64,000 bases of DNA from Lodderomyces elongisporus (Eukaryota > Ascomycota > Pichiomycetes > Serinales > Debaryomycetaceae): positions 1,360,001 through 1,424,000 of the forward strand of contig NC_083675.1 of the NCBI RefSeq assembly GCF_030384665.1, in the 5' to 3' direction. Numbering within the stretch: position 1 is the first letter of the stretch; each line of letters starts with the position of its first letter. Positions 32,101 to 42,345 of the stretch are shown in pieces. Made by a program: the position numbers and the translations under genes. The notes under the pieces were generated by a model. The model saw only the letters and a list, made by a program, of their open reading frames with translations, had not been told where the DNA came from and ran no database searches.

Positions 32101-32337
32101 ATGAAGGAGAAACAAAAGGAATTGATCAATGCATTGAACCTTGAAAAGTATGCAATTGCTGACGATGAGGAGTGGGACGAAAAGTCAATGTCTAAAGCTG
32201 CCACTAAGGGTAACAAGCTGAATGGTACTGGTGTCGTTAGTGTGAAAAAGGGTAAGAGGAAATCCGCAGAAAGTGCCAATGATATTTACGAAAAGGAGAT
32301 GAAATTGGCCAAGAAGTCCAAGAAGGGTAAGAAATAG
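29155..32337 (+). CDS. KRE33: RNA cytidine acetyltransferase Kre33/NAT10
   Basis: 1060 residues, the usual length. Order: N-terminal domain of TmcA type (MGKKAIDARIPALIRNGV onward); RecD-like helicase with Walker A AGRGRGKSA at about 283-291 and LLIIDEAAAIPLP at about 383-395; GNAT acetyltransferase with ARIVRIATNPEYAGMGYGSRAM at about 635-656; a tRNA-binding-like C-terminal part; then an acidic and finally Lys-rich tail (nucleolar signal). It makes N4-acetylcytidine in 18S rRNA and, with Tan1, in tRNA-Ser and tRNA-Leu, and is needed for 40S assembly. Start is the first ATG with excellent match to family N-termini. Intact. Confidence 0.96.
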   Translation: MGKKAIDARIPALIRNGVQEKQRSFFVIVGDKARNQLPNLHYLMMSSDLKMNKSVLWAYKKKLLGFTSHRQKREAKIKKDIKRGIREVNDQDPFEAFISNQHIRYVYYKETDKILGNTYGMCILQDFEAMTPNLLARTIETVEGGGLVVILLKSMTSLKQLYTMSMDIHSRYRTEAHDDVVARFNERFLLSLGSCSNCLVVDDELNVLPISGGKHIKRLPPKDDDELSPKAQELKELKESLADVEPAGNLVSLAKTINQAQAILTFIDVITEKSLRSTVTLTAGRGRGKSAALGIAIAAAVSQGYSNIFVTSPSPENLKTLFEFVFKGFDALGYTEHMDYDIIQSTNPSFNKAVVRVDIKREHRQTIQYISPNDHYVLGQAELLIIDEAAAIPLPIVKKLMGPYLVFMASTINGYEGTGRSLSLKLIQQLRQQQQVGNTPADTEIISRDNKLSNLQAGVQLARNLKEVVLDEPIRYAPGDPVEKWLNKLLCLDVSLSRNAKFAAKGTPHPSQCNLFFVNRDTLFSYHPVSEAFLQKMMALYVASHYKNSPNDLQLMSDAPAHQLFVLLPPIEEGDNKIPDPLCVIQLALEGQISKESVRKSLSRGQRAGGDLIPWLISQQFQDEEFASLSGARIVRIATNPEYAGMGYGSRAMDLLMDYYSGKFTDISESLELNDHTLSRVTDKELASASLKDEITLRDAKSLPPLLLKLSEKAPYYLDYMGVSYGFTSQLHKFWKKAGFTPVYLRQTANDLTGEHTEVVLKALPDREDKWLHEFSKDFHKRFLQLLAYEFKKFQASQALGLIEATEQGEGEDVVNKPLTRAQLDELLSPFDLKRLDSYANNLLDYHVIVDMLPLIAQLYFSKRANNEISLSSVQSAILLAIGLQHKNMDQIAQELNLPSNQAMAMFAKIIRKFSTYFRGILSKAIEEEMPELEDEQVKELEGVDQDIMDEEVGQEAEEFDGNVEEKMYKELDEAGNQAISEMKEKQKELINALNLEKYAIADDEEWDEKSMSKAATKGNKLNGTGVVSVKKGKRKSAESANDIYEKEMKLAKKSKKGKK

Positions 32338-32489
32338 ACTCAGGTTTAGATTAAGAAATTATTGTTTTATGATTTGTAGTCTGTAAATTGAAAATTGTAA
32401 TTTGTATATTGCCTTTTTTTCTTTTTATTTTTTTTTACTTTTTTCAAATTTATTTTACTCTTCAAATTTGCTTTACTTTTCAATTTTGT

Positions 32490-33224
32490 TTATATTTCGT
32501 GTATAATAATATTTAAAGCGGACGTTACAAGGTCTATTAGTTTACAACCATCCTCGTTTTTAACATCGTGAATCTTGTACTGTGCCGCTACTTTTGGGTT
32601 CAACTGGCCTTCGACATCATTGTTTGTGAATAGGTACTTGTGACTCGATTCAAATGCAGGCCACACAATTTTTTCAAAGTATTCTGGAGGATCAGTCCAG
32701 AAACCCTCGACTGTGTTGTAGCCACTTCTTGCTTCTCTTCGTCGTTTCAATGTTGTAAAACTAGCGTGGAAAAAAAGCTTAACATCAAAAAGATTCGTAA
32801 TCTCTGGATCATGGAAAAGCATAAACCCATCGATAAAGTATATGTGTTTCTGTTTGCCATTGTTGAACTTTGTTTCGTGCTCTTTTGCAATGGTTTTTAT
32901 TGCTTCAATTTCATTTGACAGCAACTTCAAATCCAAATCATCTGGTTGGATTGAGTCAATTGGAGGTTCTCCTTCACCATTTTTTAGTACAGTAAGATAC
33001 TTTTTGAATTTGTCGAAATTGAGGGCTTCTGGACAATCCCAGTCTTGATACCCAGATGCTTTGTCAATAGGAATTTGACTGTCAGCGAGGTAGAAGTCGT
33101 CTTGGTGGATCAAAGTGACATGCGGTAACAATGCTGCTAGTGTCTTTGCAACTGTTGTTTTCCCACTGGACGAAGGACCACCAAATGCAACGAGAATGAC
33201 ATTTTCTGGTTTGGATGCTGTCAT
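32490..33224 (-). CDS. NRK1: Nicotinamide riboside kinase Nrk1
   Basis: 244 residues from the ATG at 33224 (the frame's upstream TTG is not a likely start). Walker A GGPSSSGKTT at 15-24, HQDDFYLAD near 40, the WDCPEALNF substrate-pocket segment near 60-68, and RREARSGYNTVEGFWTDPPEYF, which resembles the lid and NR-binding region of this family. It phosphorylates nicotinamide riboside to NMN for NAD+ salvage. It is convergent with KRE33, with only about 150 bases between stops. Confidence 0.9.
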   Translation of the reverse strand: MTASKPENVILVAFGGPSSSGKTTVAKTLAALLPHVTLIHQDDFYLADSQIPIDKASGYQDWDCPEALNFDKFKKYLTVLKNGEGEPPIDSIQPDDLDLKLLSNEIEAIKTIAKEHETKFNNGKQKHIYFIDGFMLFHDPEITNLFDVKLFFHASFTTLKRRREARSGYNTVEGFWTDPPEYFEKIVWPAFESSHKYLFTNNDVEGQLNPKVAAQYKIHDVKNEDGCKLIDLVTSALNIIIHEI

Positions 33225-36200
33225 CAAGGCATGTAGAAGTCAAAAGGTGGGTAGGGAAAACAAGGCGGAGGCGTCGAAATAGAAATTGAAATAGAAAATG
33301 AGAAGGAGAAAGAGAAGGATAAAATGGAGGTTTTTTTTCAAATCAATACAAATTGTGTTTCTCATACAAACTAAAATTTGAGTTGTTATCTCTCTTTTTA
33401 TTTTTGATTTGTTGCAATTTTTTTTTTTTTTTTTTCCTTTTTTCAACTTCTTTAGTTTTTATACTTGTTCATTCGCGCACTGTTAATTGCTGACATCAAT
33501 GAGATACACCATTTATCCATCAAAAGAAGAAAGAAAGAACAAGAACAAGAACAACAAGAATAGTACTTTTGGCGTTTATAAGTGTGTGAAGAGAAAAGAG
33601 AATATGTTGTAGAGATTGGAACTCACCTGATTACTTAAATATGATGCAAAGGGAATTAGTCTAGACCTGAATGAGTGTTTTTATCTATAACGTATGTTCT
33701 TTTCCATTACAATTTGGTTCTAGCCACATTCCACAATCCACATTCCACATTCCACGTGCCACATGCCACAAGTTACAACTTTCAAGGTAGAAGTTATATT
33801 TTGTATACAAAATGATTTTAACTCCGAATGTCGATCATGAGGCAGTATAAGCTGCTTTCGTCAACATGCTCCATGACCTGTTTTTGTATTGTATTTTTGT
33901 AATATATTTTTGTATTGTATTTTTGATGTTCTTTTATCTTCCACTCTTTTCTTATTTTTCTCAGTCAAAAGAAAAGTAACGACGACGGCGATGGTGACTA
34001 ACAATGTTAATATATGATTTCATATATTTTTGTTCAATGAATAGGAAGAAAGACTTGGAGTTGCTATAGATTTAGAATTTCGGAGATAACTAACAAAAAA
34101 ATGATATCGCGTTTAAAATGCAAGTTAGAGCAAATTTAGTAGAGAATCACCGGTGAGGAAGTACGAAAAAGGAAATATACGAGAATTATAATTTCACCAC
34201 TTTTTACTACTTTATCAGTATGGTTGCTGGGTAACAGTTTATGGGTTGGTTGAAAAAGAGATGAAAAGGTGTTGTAATGCTGGGAACGGAAAAAACAAAT
34301 ATGAGTGTTTACCAAAACTCTTCTTCCACTACATCATGTAGCAGAGAGACATTTTGAAGGTATGAATGCACTTTTATAAAATTTCCATCTTTTCACTGGT
34401 TTCTTTTGTTCTGTTCTTTGTTCCATTGTATACCTTTGCCTTAGCTCTATTTTCTTTTTTTTTTCCCCCTTCTTCTTCCTTTTTGTTTTGTTCTTTATCT
34501 ACTATTATTATTATTATTAAATTTGAAATTTTTGCAATTGGATAGTAGACTTTATTGGTATGAGTAAGCAGGTTCAGGTCCATGTATTTCTGTTAATCTA
34601 ATTCTTATTTTATTTTTTACTCTTTATTTTTTTAATTTTTTCAATCTCTTTTCCTAATTAGGAAATTGGCGCTCAAGCTCTGCAGCTTCCCATAATTGAC
34701 ACAAAGACACAGATACCGATACAGACACATTTACATACACATTTACATACACATTTACATACACATGCACAGACACAGATACAAAGACTCTCCTTTAGGT
34801 TTTCTACAACATTTGACTCTAATTCTCTCTTATATTTTTCATTTCTTCCTATGATGAAGAACAAAGAAGTAAATCGCCAACGATGCTTTCTTTCAGTTAG
34901 TTTCTATTGTTCATACAACAGAAAAAAAAAAGATATTTATTCATACAAGAGCTTATTTTTCACCTTTGCCCCCTCCAAAAAAGAAAAGAATAGAAGGAGA
35001 AAGTTTAAGCTCCATTCACGGTCTACAAAACTATATAATAGCAAACCTTCTTTCAGATAGTAGAGAATATACCGTTGTTTTTTTTTTGTACAATCTTCCA
35101 CTTCCAGCTTGGCAAACGCATTAATGGAAACGAAAAGTGAACATTAGAGTCAGATACCACTAAGGACTGGAATTGAAAGCCAAAGAAAAAGAGAAGAAAA
35201 AAAAAAAGAAACACAACTGAGATAATATACTAAGAATGCGCTGTTCTGGTTCTGGTTTACACTCTGTGTTTGTTTCATGTGAAAGTGCCTCCATTCCCGA
35301 CAATTCTAGGGCTGTATAAAATATATTTATATCCATAACTACATCCATATTTGCATATATGTTCTATAATGCTCCATAAGATTGAAAAAAAAAAACAAAA
35401 AAACAAAATTGAGCCAAACCGTGTGCCTGGATTTTGTAGCTTTTTAATTTTTTTAATTTTTTTAATTTTTTTTATTTTTTTCTTTATTTTTTTCAATTAT
35501 ATATTTTTGATGCATAGTGGCTAAAATCATGATAAAATGTACAAACACATAATCAATTTATTTCCTCTTTTCGCAGCCTTTCAACTTTCTTAACTTCAAT
35601 AGGAAATTCAGCACAGAGCTTTTTTTTATAAATAGTGTTGAAACTAAACAACTCAAACTGATGACGGAGCAAAAGAAAAAGGTACAACAACAACAACAAC
35701 AAGAAACAAGTAACAACCCAACAATCACAAGCAGCTCATACAGTGAAAAGGTACAGCTACAAGATAGTCTGAGCTAAAAAAAAACAAACACAAACAAACA
35801 CATACAATTATTAAAACAATACGACTAGAGCAAACACAATGATCCTTGGACTTCTATCCTCCGGAAAAGCAAACAGTACATTCCTTCCATCACTATCTAC
35901 TCACATTTCATTCTCAACTTTAGTTTATTTTTTTTTTTACCACAATCTATGTATATATTTAATATAGCCCAATTCCCCCGTTTGACCAATTGTTATAGGT
36001 CTTGCCAAAAACAAAAGAACTTGTCTTTATTTTTATTTTCTTTTTATCCATAGAAAGTTCAACTACTTTGCAACTGGGGTCTCCATATTGTTTGTTTTCA
36101 CCCTTGTCATTACAATTATATTTATATCCTCATTCACTCATACCCTCCTCATACCCTGCCCATACCATCTTCTTTCTCCTCCGTGTTCGAACCCTTTGAG

Positions 36201-36539
36201 AACAAATTTTTTTTTTTCCAATATTGTCAAATACTACTGACTTCACTCGCTTTATAATCCTTTTCATCATTCTTTTTTCATACACCAACGAAAAAAGGAA
36301 ATAAAAAACCACAAGTCACTTTAAAACACAATTACTTGGAACTTGCATCACATTTTGTTAACTTGTTCTTGTTCTCGTTCTTGTTCTCGTTCTTGTTTTT
36401 ATAATCCCTTTTAAGCATCTTGTCCAGTTTATAAAAATCAAAAACAAAAACAAAAACAAAAGTGGGCTATACCTACAGACCATAGTACCGATAATACCAT
36501 TCAAAATTAGTTTCCAAGGTGTTGTCTATAATAAATCTC
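33225..36539. other. Large divergent intergenic region (3.3 kb)
   Basis: No gene seen. Contents: a T run near 33419-33435; a 12-bp ACACATTTACAT-type minisatellite at about 34724-34768; AT-rich low-complexity DNA (about 35440-35500, TTTTTAATT units); a GTTCTTGTTCTC array at about 36364-36398; and an AAAAAC run near 36438-36461. Its length is most easily read as the promoter and leader of the Q/P/N-rich protein gene that follows. Confidence 0.5.
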
Positions 36540-38714
36540 ATGAGTGGTTCCCCAACCGACGATTTGGGTCCACTGCAAAACACAAACAGTAACAAATCAA
36601 ACATAAACCCTCCCTCAACTACTACTACAACAACAACAAAAGCAGCAGCAGCAGCAGCAACATCGTCGTCGTCGACAGGAACAACAACAAATGTGACCAA
36701 TCCTGCTCAACCTAAAAAGTTTCTGGAATTCACAACACCTTCACCAACAGACGAAGAAAACTCAAAAACCCACGCCGCAAAGAGAACATCACCATCCAAT
36801 ATCGATTTTCTTAGTAGCTTGAAAAAATTCAAAGTCGATGGCACGCTGTATAAACACTACGGACACCAATCACTGATGCATTCACAAGCATTGCAGAACA
36901 TTATCAACAACGACTCAGATAATAATAATAATTCTAATAATAATACTAATATTAATAGTGGTGGTGGTAATGATCGCGCGGTTGGGCGTGTTAGTAGTAG
37001 TTCTAGTATTAGTAATACTAAGAGCGACCAAACAAAACAATCACAGGAACCAAGAACAGCATGGACTCGAGACCAGCTCAACCAAAAATTATCCAAAGTA
37101 CTTGATATCAAATTGGAAGATAATGACCTCCCTTGGCCATACAATACCGAAAACTTACAGAGCTTGATAAATCTTCAGATTGAAAAAGAAAAAACAAAAC
37201 AATTGGAGACCCAAAAGGAATTAAATGATAAAACAAAAGAACTTTTATCGCTAGCCAAAGATATGCATATAAGCGGCGATTTGATTCCATACATTTTTGC
37301 CTCGGAATATATTGACACAAATACTGTGGCGCACAGTACAGATCGCTTACAAAATAATCCAAGCGCATTCATTAGCAACTTAGTCCATACATCGCACGGC
37401 TTAGCTCAAGGTTATACAGCTACAAATATCAATCGACACCATTCAGATACACAACTTCCATCATTTTCAGAAACAACACAAAACATCAAAGCAGCAAGCG
37501 CATTTGTATCGCCAGTAAGGTCACCCGACAAGCTGCCTATCTTGACTCATCGACGCGTGGTTTCTGATAGCAATAGTAGCGAGTCTAGTATGCCATCTTC
37601 AAGTGTTGCAAAACCTGAATCAACTCCAGAAAGAGCATCATTGCCGGTCCCAACCTCATCAACTTTCCAACCGCGGATTGACTTGGTGCTCAACCGCACT
37701 TCACCATCTATTCACCAATCTAAAAGAGCGCAGCTGCAATTGCAGCTGCCAGTGATGGCTGCCGGACAGTACACTCCTCAATCACTGAAGTCTCACTACT
37801 ATGCTACACCGCAGGCAATTCCACCGCCACCAATGCCTCATGCTCCGAACCAAAGTTTTGGTCACAGCCAAGGCCCTGCTCATAGTCACAACCATGATGA
37901 AAACCACGCGCACAACCACGCACAATATTTACCGCAACCCCCACCCCCACAAAGACTGGGAAGTGTACCTGCACAGAGCACCAACAACCAGACCCTGTCG
38001 CCGTACTCTCCAACTTACCAAGTTGTATATCAACAAGGATACCCCCCTAACAACAACAACCACAACAGCATAAGCGGGACAAGCTCGAATTTCATTCCTC
38101 AGTCATACCCATATTACGTAAATACGTCACCCTCCAACGGTGCTCCTCAAGGTTATGGTATACCAACTGGCACACTAATTGCTAACAATGCTGCTTCAGC
38201 AGCTGCTCCTCCTAATCCTCTTCCTCCTCATCATCTTCAGCAACAACAACTGCTTCAGCAACTGCAATCAGCACTAGCGTTAGCACAGCCACCGCCACCT
38301 CCACAACCACAACCACAACCACAATTACCGCAACATGAACGTCAACACCCTTCTGCATCCATGCCACTGCACCCTCCAGCAATTGGCACTACTGGCCACA
38401 GCTATCACTCGTCTCCACAACCAATACCTTCTCAAGCACCTGCTTTAGCATCAGGAGCCATCCCAAAAACTACAACATCTAATATTTCTTCAGCTTCCTC
38501 AAACACCCAGAAACACAAAGTTCCCTCGCACCATTTCGAGTCCCCCGATTCATCGAAAGGCAAAATCTTTATGCATGACAAGGATAATACACCGCCATCA
38601 AAGAAACCACGGAATTCCAAAAATAATGGCGGAAATATAAACTTTATGATCACTACGCCTAAAAATCCTCCAGCGCGCAAGTACAACAATCCACATAGGG
38701 AAAAGAAGGAATAA
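36540..38714 (+). CDS. Low-complexity Q/P/N/S-rich protein, possibly a transcription or RNA regulator
   Basis: 724 residues from the ATG at 36540 (an upstream in-frame TTG at 36519 is not a normal start). Residues about 20-60 are Thr/Ala/Ser tracts. Short conserved-looking blocks are FLEFTTPSPTDEE, IDFLSSLKKFKVDGTLYKHYG and WTRDQLNQKLSKVLDIKLED (near 175), followed by a helical, coiled-coil-like segment (about 211-257). A His/Asn-rich patch lies near 440-460, and Pro/Gln tracts follow. The end reads INFMITTPKNPPARKYNNP, a distinctive C-terminal motif. No known domain recognised. The composition and long promoter fit a regulator; that is inference. Confidence 0.7.
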   Translation: MSGSPTDDLGPLQNTNSNKSNINPPSTTTTTTTKAAAAAATSSSSTGTTTNVTNPAQPKKFLEFTTPSPTDEENSKTHAAKRTSPSNIDFLSSLKKFKVDGTLYKHYGHQSLMHSQALQNIINNDSDNNNNSNNNTNINSGGGNDRAVGRVSSSSSISNTKSDQTKQSQEPRTAWTRDQLNQKLSKVLDIKLEDNDLPWPYNTENLQSLINLQIEKEKTKQLETQKELNDKTKELLSLAKDMHISGDLIPYIFASEYIDTNTVAHSTDRLQNNPSAFISNLVHTSHGLAQGYTATNINRHHSDTQLPSFSETTQNIKAASAFVSPVRSPDKLPILTHRRVVSDSNSSESSMPSSSVAKPESTPERASLPVPTSSTFQPRIDLVLNRTSPSIHQSKRAQLQLQLPVMAAGQYTPQSLKSHYYATPQAIPPPPMPHAPNQSFGHSQGPAHSHNHDENHAHNHAQYLPQPPPPQRLGSVPAQSTNNQTLSPYSPTYQVVYQQGYPPNNNNHNSISGTSSNFIPQSYPYYVNTSPSNGAPQGYGIPTGTLIANNAASAAAPPNPLPPHHLQQQQLLQQLQSALALAQPPPPPQPQPQPQLPQHERQHPSASMPLHPPAIGTTGHSYHSSPQPIPSQAPALASGAIPKTTTSNISSASSNTQKHKVPSHHFESPDSSKGKIFMHDKDNTPPSKKPRNSKNNGGNINFMITTPKNPPARKYNNPHREKKE

Positions 38715-40328
38715 ATACAAACAAAAAAGTATCTACATGAATCAAGCTGAATACAGATGTTTAAACTACTTATGGTTGTAGGAAATAGAGCTGTTTACAT
38801 GTCAGTCCAATTTGAATGGTAGACAGTGGGAATGGGGGTGAGGAGGAGTGGAGTCAAATAAATTAGACAAAGGTTGACATTGGCCATCTTTAGTTATATT
38901 GTTGAGTTTCTTTCTTTCTTTCTTTCCTTCTTTTTTTTTGTTTTTGTGGTTTCCACCTTTAACATTCAATTCTATTCAAAATCATTTTGTTCATATATAA
39001 ATCCATATTCATCGTAGTAGATTCACCATAGTAGGACTACAATTGCCTCTATTGCAGAATTTTTACATCAAGACAACCATAGAGAAGCGTAAAATCTGGT
39101 CTATCGTCAAGCAGAGGATCAAGGAATAGAACGACGGTGAAATCATTTTATAGCAGATGTTTTATACCCTTACTTTTTATCGTTTCTAAAATCGTTAAAG
39201 AATTTTACTAGACTCACGTTTTTTACGCAACGATACACGGACCAAAAAGATGAAAAAAAAAAAATTAAAACAAAATTAAAACAAAACAAAACAAAACAAG
39301 ACAAAACAAGACAAATAAATGTGTGTGACACCATGGTTTGCTAATTCAAATGCCTTACTCTGCTATCCCAAATAAATTTCTTCATGGAGGAGCATACTTG
39401 TGGCAGACATTGCAAAATTTATAGATTTTTGTTGTCGGCATCGCGGAGTTTACGATGGTAAAATCTGTTTCACCAAATAGAAAATAATTTCCCAATCTAG
39501 TTAATTAGCACGGTAATATAAATCAGATTCACCGATGTTTCGGGATTATAACACAATTGAATGAAGTTCCTTCTTTTTTTTTTTTTTTGTTTTTCCAACG
39601 ACTTGTTGTATTTCATACTGTTCTGAACTCTATCCTAGCAAAGGTACTTTGATCTCGTGGTCTACAATATATTCTTGTCAATTGATGATGGTGACACATT
39701 TTGTGTAAATGCTATATAGTCAATACGCATCAAGTATTAGTCTGCGTGACCAGAATCATTTATATTCACATATTCCTGAAACGGTTTGAGCTTTCCGATG
39801 CGGCATCAACTTCAAGATGGAAGATCAAAAAAAAAAAGAAAAAAAAAAAAGAAATTCTGACGTAAGCCGCAGAGATACATTAAACGATGTACAAAGTGCT
39901 TTCTTTCAAGCCTGAATTGAAAATGTACTCATATATTCTTATAGCTTTTTGCTTCTCCGTCTCTCTAGCTCCGCTTTAATAAGCCTCATACAGCTGACGA
40001 ATAGGTTGGGTTTAATCCTGTGAGAGTTTTAAAATTCTTTCCTTTATTTAAGATTCCATAAAATAAACAGAGTCATTCATATTTTTGCATATACATAGTT
40101 GGCACTTATCAAATTGAACCTTTCATATGGCTTTGGAGATAACTGGCTGAGAGAGTTGTATATATATCGCAGCATTAACCTTTTGAAAAAGTTTTTTAGA
40201 TTTATTCTTGAAAACCAGATTTTTTGAACCCAACAAAGTTGGCGTAATTGATTTTCATAAACTAACCACGCCTTGACCACTTTTACAAGAGCTTTTATTT
40301 TTAAAAATAGGGAGAATTAAGAAGGAAA
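38715..40328. other. Intergenic region upstream of the MFS gene
   Basis: 1.6 kb without a coding frame of interest. Simple repeats include a TTTC run near 38910-38930 and an AAAAC-type run near 39266-39312. Probably the 3' end of the Q/P/N-rich gene plus an extended promoter for the transporter. Confidence 0.45.
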
Positions 40329-41807
40329 ATGAGCGAGGAAGCAGTTGACGATCAAAAGTCAATCAAGTCACACATATCCAACGACATTAACGAGAAAAAG
40401 AAGGAAGATGAAGTTCCGTACACAATATTTGAAAAGAATGAAAAAGTGCTACTCATTTTGATTTTGAGTTGTATTGGGTTCTGGAGTACCTCGAGTTCAC
40501 CCATTTATTTTCCGGCATTGCCGACATTGACCAGGGATTTCCATACTTCAGAATCGATCATGAACATCTCGGTGGTTTGTTATTTGCTTCTACAAGGGTT
40601 GGCACCAATGGTATCGTCAAATCTTGCAGATACATTTGGTAAAAGACCGGTGCTATTGGCCAGTTTGCTCATTTATATTGCATCGTGTATCGCATTATCT
40701 CAAGCAAATGTGTTCTGGTTACTTGCTGTGTTGCGATGCATCCAAGCTGCAGGAATTGCACCGGTTATTGCCATTAGTTCAGGTGTTTCGGGAGACGTTT
40801 GTACACCAGAGAATAGAGGAAGCATGGTTGGTGCTGTATCAGGATTCCAGTTATTGGGCAATGGTATTTCGGGGTTACTAGGTGCTGCCTTGATTACTGG
40901 CTTCGGTACATGGAGAGCCATTTTTGTTTTTTTAGCCATTGGCGGAGGTGTCACTTTACTTGCAGCAATCTGCTTTTTGGCTGAGACTTCACGGAGGATT
41001 GTAGGTAATGGCACAGTGATGCCCCGGAATTTCTTAAACAGATCATTATTGATCTATTTACCTTTTTTCAGGAAAAAGATGACTAATGATATACTGACCA
41101 TTGCAGCAAAGAAACCCTTCAATGTATTGGGACCATTAAAGATTTTCATCAAAAAGGAGATTTTCTTGACATTGTTGCCGCTGGGTATGCATTTCGCAGC
41201 ATGGACTGTTATGCAAGCCTCGTTGTCCACAGAGCTAGAATCTTCAAAATACAACTATTCTGTTATGCACGTTGGATTGATCTACTTACCACAAGGTATT
41301 GCTTGTTTGGTTGGATCGTTGCTTGTTGGGAGGGTGATGAACTGGTACTATAAACACCGAAGAAACTTGTACGACAAAAAAGTCGAGTCTTTGCCTTTGG
41401 ATCAAAGGCCTGCATTCAATATAATAGAGACCCGATTAACATTAACAATAGTTCCTGCAACATTGATGATATTTGGTCTCGTTATTTTTGGATGGTGTAT
41501 TCAATTTCGCAGACACATCATCTCGATTATCATATCATCGATTCTCATTTCTTTTTCATCAACGTTGTTGATTGCAATCTGCACCACAATGTTGGTGGAT
41601 CTCTACCCTGGTCAAGGAAGTGCATCAGCTAGTTGTTTGAATTTGATGAGGTGTTGGCTTGCTGCATTATTCACCGGAGTATTGGACAACATGTTGAAAA
41701 GTTTGAATCTCGGAGGTACGTATACCTTACTTGCTGGCTTTTGTTTAATCAGCGATGTATGCTTAGTCTATGTTTTACGTTCGACAAAACAACGAATAAA
41801 ACAGTAA
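40329..41807 (+). CDS. QDR1: MFS drug:H+ antiporter, Qdr/Aqr1 type (DHA1)
   Basis: 492 residues with about 12 hydrophobic segments. A charged N-terminal tail precedes FWSTSSSPIYFPALPTL (TM1). SNLADTFGKRPVL is the loop 2-3 MFS motif (DxxGRR-like). LRCIQAAGIAPVIAISSGVSGD is TM4, and GFQLLGNGISGLLGAAL corresponds to the antiporter motif C region. LVDLYPGQGSASASCLNLMRCWLAALF near the end is typical of Qdr1/Aqr1 proteins, which export drugs, weak acids or polyamines across the plasma membrane. The QDR1 symbol rests on this signature and remembered gene order beside YDJ1. Related transporters (NAG3/NAG4-like) are the alternative. Confidence 0.82.
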   Translation: MSEEAVDDQKSIKSHISNDINEKKKEDEVPYTIFEKNEKVLLILILSCIGFWSTSSSPIYFPALPTLTRDFHTSESIMNISVVCYLLLQGLAPMVSSNLADTFGKRPVLLASLLIYIASCIALSQANVFWLLAVLRCIQAAGIAPVIAISSGVSGDVCTPENRGSMVGAVSGFQLLGNGISGLLGAALITGFGTWRAIFVFLAIGGGVTLLAAICFLAETSRRIVGNGTVMPRNFLNRSLLIYLPFFRKKMTNDILTIAAKKPFNVLGPLKIFIKKEIFLTLLPLGMHFAAWTVMQASLSTELESSKYNYSVMHVGLIYLPQGIACLVGSLLVGRVMNWYYKHRRNLYDKKVESLPLDQRPAFNIIETRLTLTIVPATLMIFGLVIFGWCIQFRRHIISIIISSILISFSSTLLIAICTTMLVDLYPGQGSASASCLNLMRCWLAALFTGVLDNMLKSLNLGGTYTLLAGFCLISDVCLVYVLRSTKQRIKQ

Positions 41808-42224
41808 TCTGTAAAGTTGATAAGAAAGAAATATCCATTTTTTCTTTTTTTTTTGGAAATGTATTGAGAGTTCATTTATAGACATTTGATTATTGGTATC
41901 AACAACGATTATATACAGTAATAGATTAATATTATACTATAATTAACTCAAGCTGGAGCTCGTAATCTAGACTATTTTTGGCTTTTTTTGGGTTATTCTT
42001 CTTGGATCTTCTTTCCTGGCATCTCTGTTGCCGACAAGTTTGATGAGATAGTTTATAGATTCAAGGTGAATAGTTTTACTCGTTTATTTAGATCCGTATT
42101 GTTAGATTCTTTTCTTCCTTTTCTTGTTCTTTTTCTTTCTTCAACAAATAAAAATCTATAAATCAAGAATTACAAAAAAAAAAAACAAAAAACAAAATAC
42201 AAAATACAAAACCACAACGGCAAA

Positions 42225-42288
<64 letters not shown>

Positions 42289-42345
42289 CCAGAATAAAGA
42301 GAAAACTAAATAAGGATGTAAGAATTCAATCTACTGCATCTGAAA
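41808..42345. terminator. Convergent 3' region of the MFS gene and YDJ1
   Basis: 538 bases. Contains an AACGAC hexanucleotide array at about 42226-42287 (roughly ten copies) about 60 bases past the YDJ1 stop, and A-rich DNA before it. No gene. Confidence 0.5.
42226..42287. repeat. AACGAC hexanucleotide array
   Basis: About ten tandem AACGAC/GACAAC units in the YDJ1 3' flank, ending at ACGACGCC. Non-coding, near-perfect copies. Confidence 0.85.

Noticed and set aside
36150..36220. GTTCGAACC followed by a T run, like a tRNA B box with a terminator
   Set aside because: The bases flanking the loop do not pair into a T-arm and no A box or acceptor stem can be found upstream.
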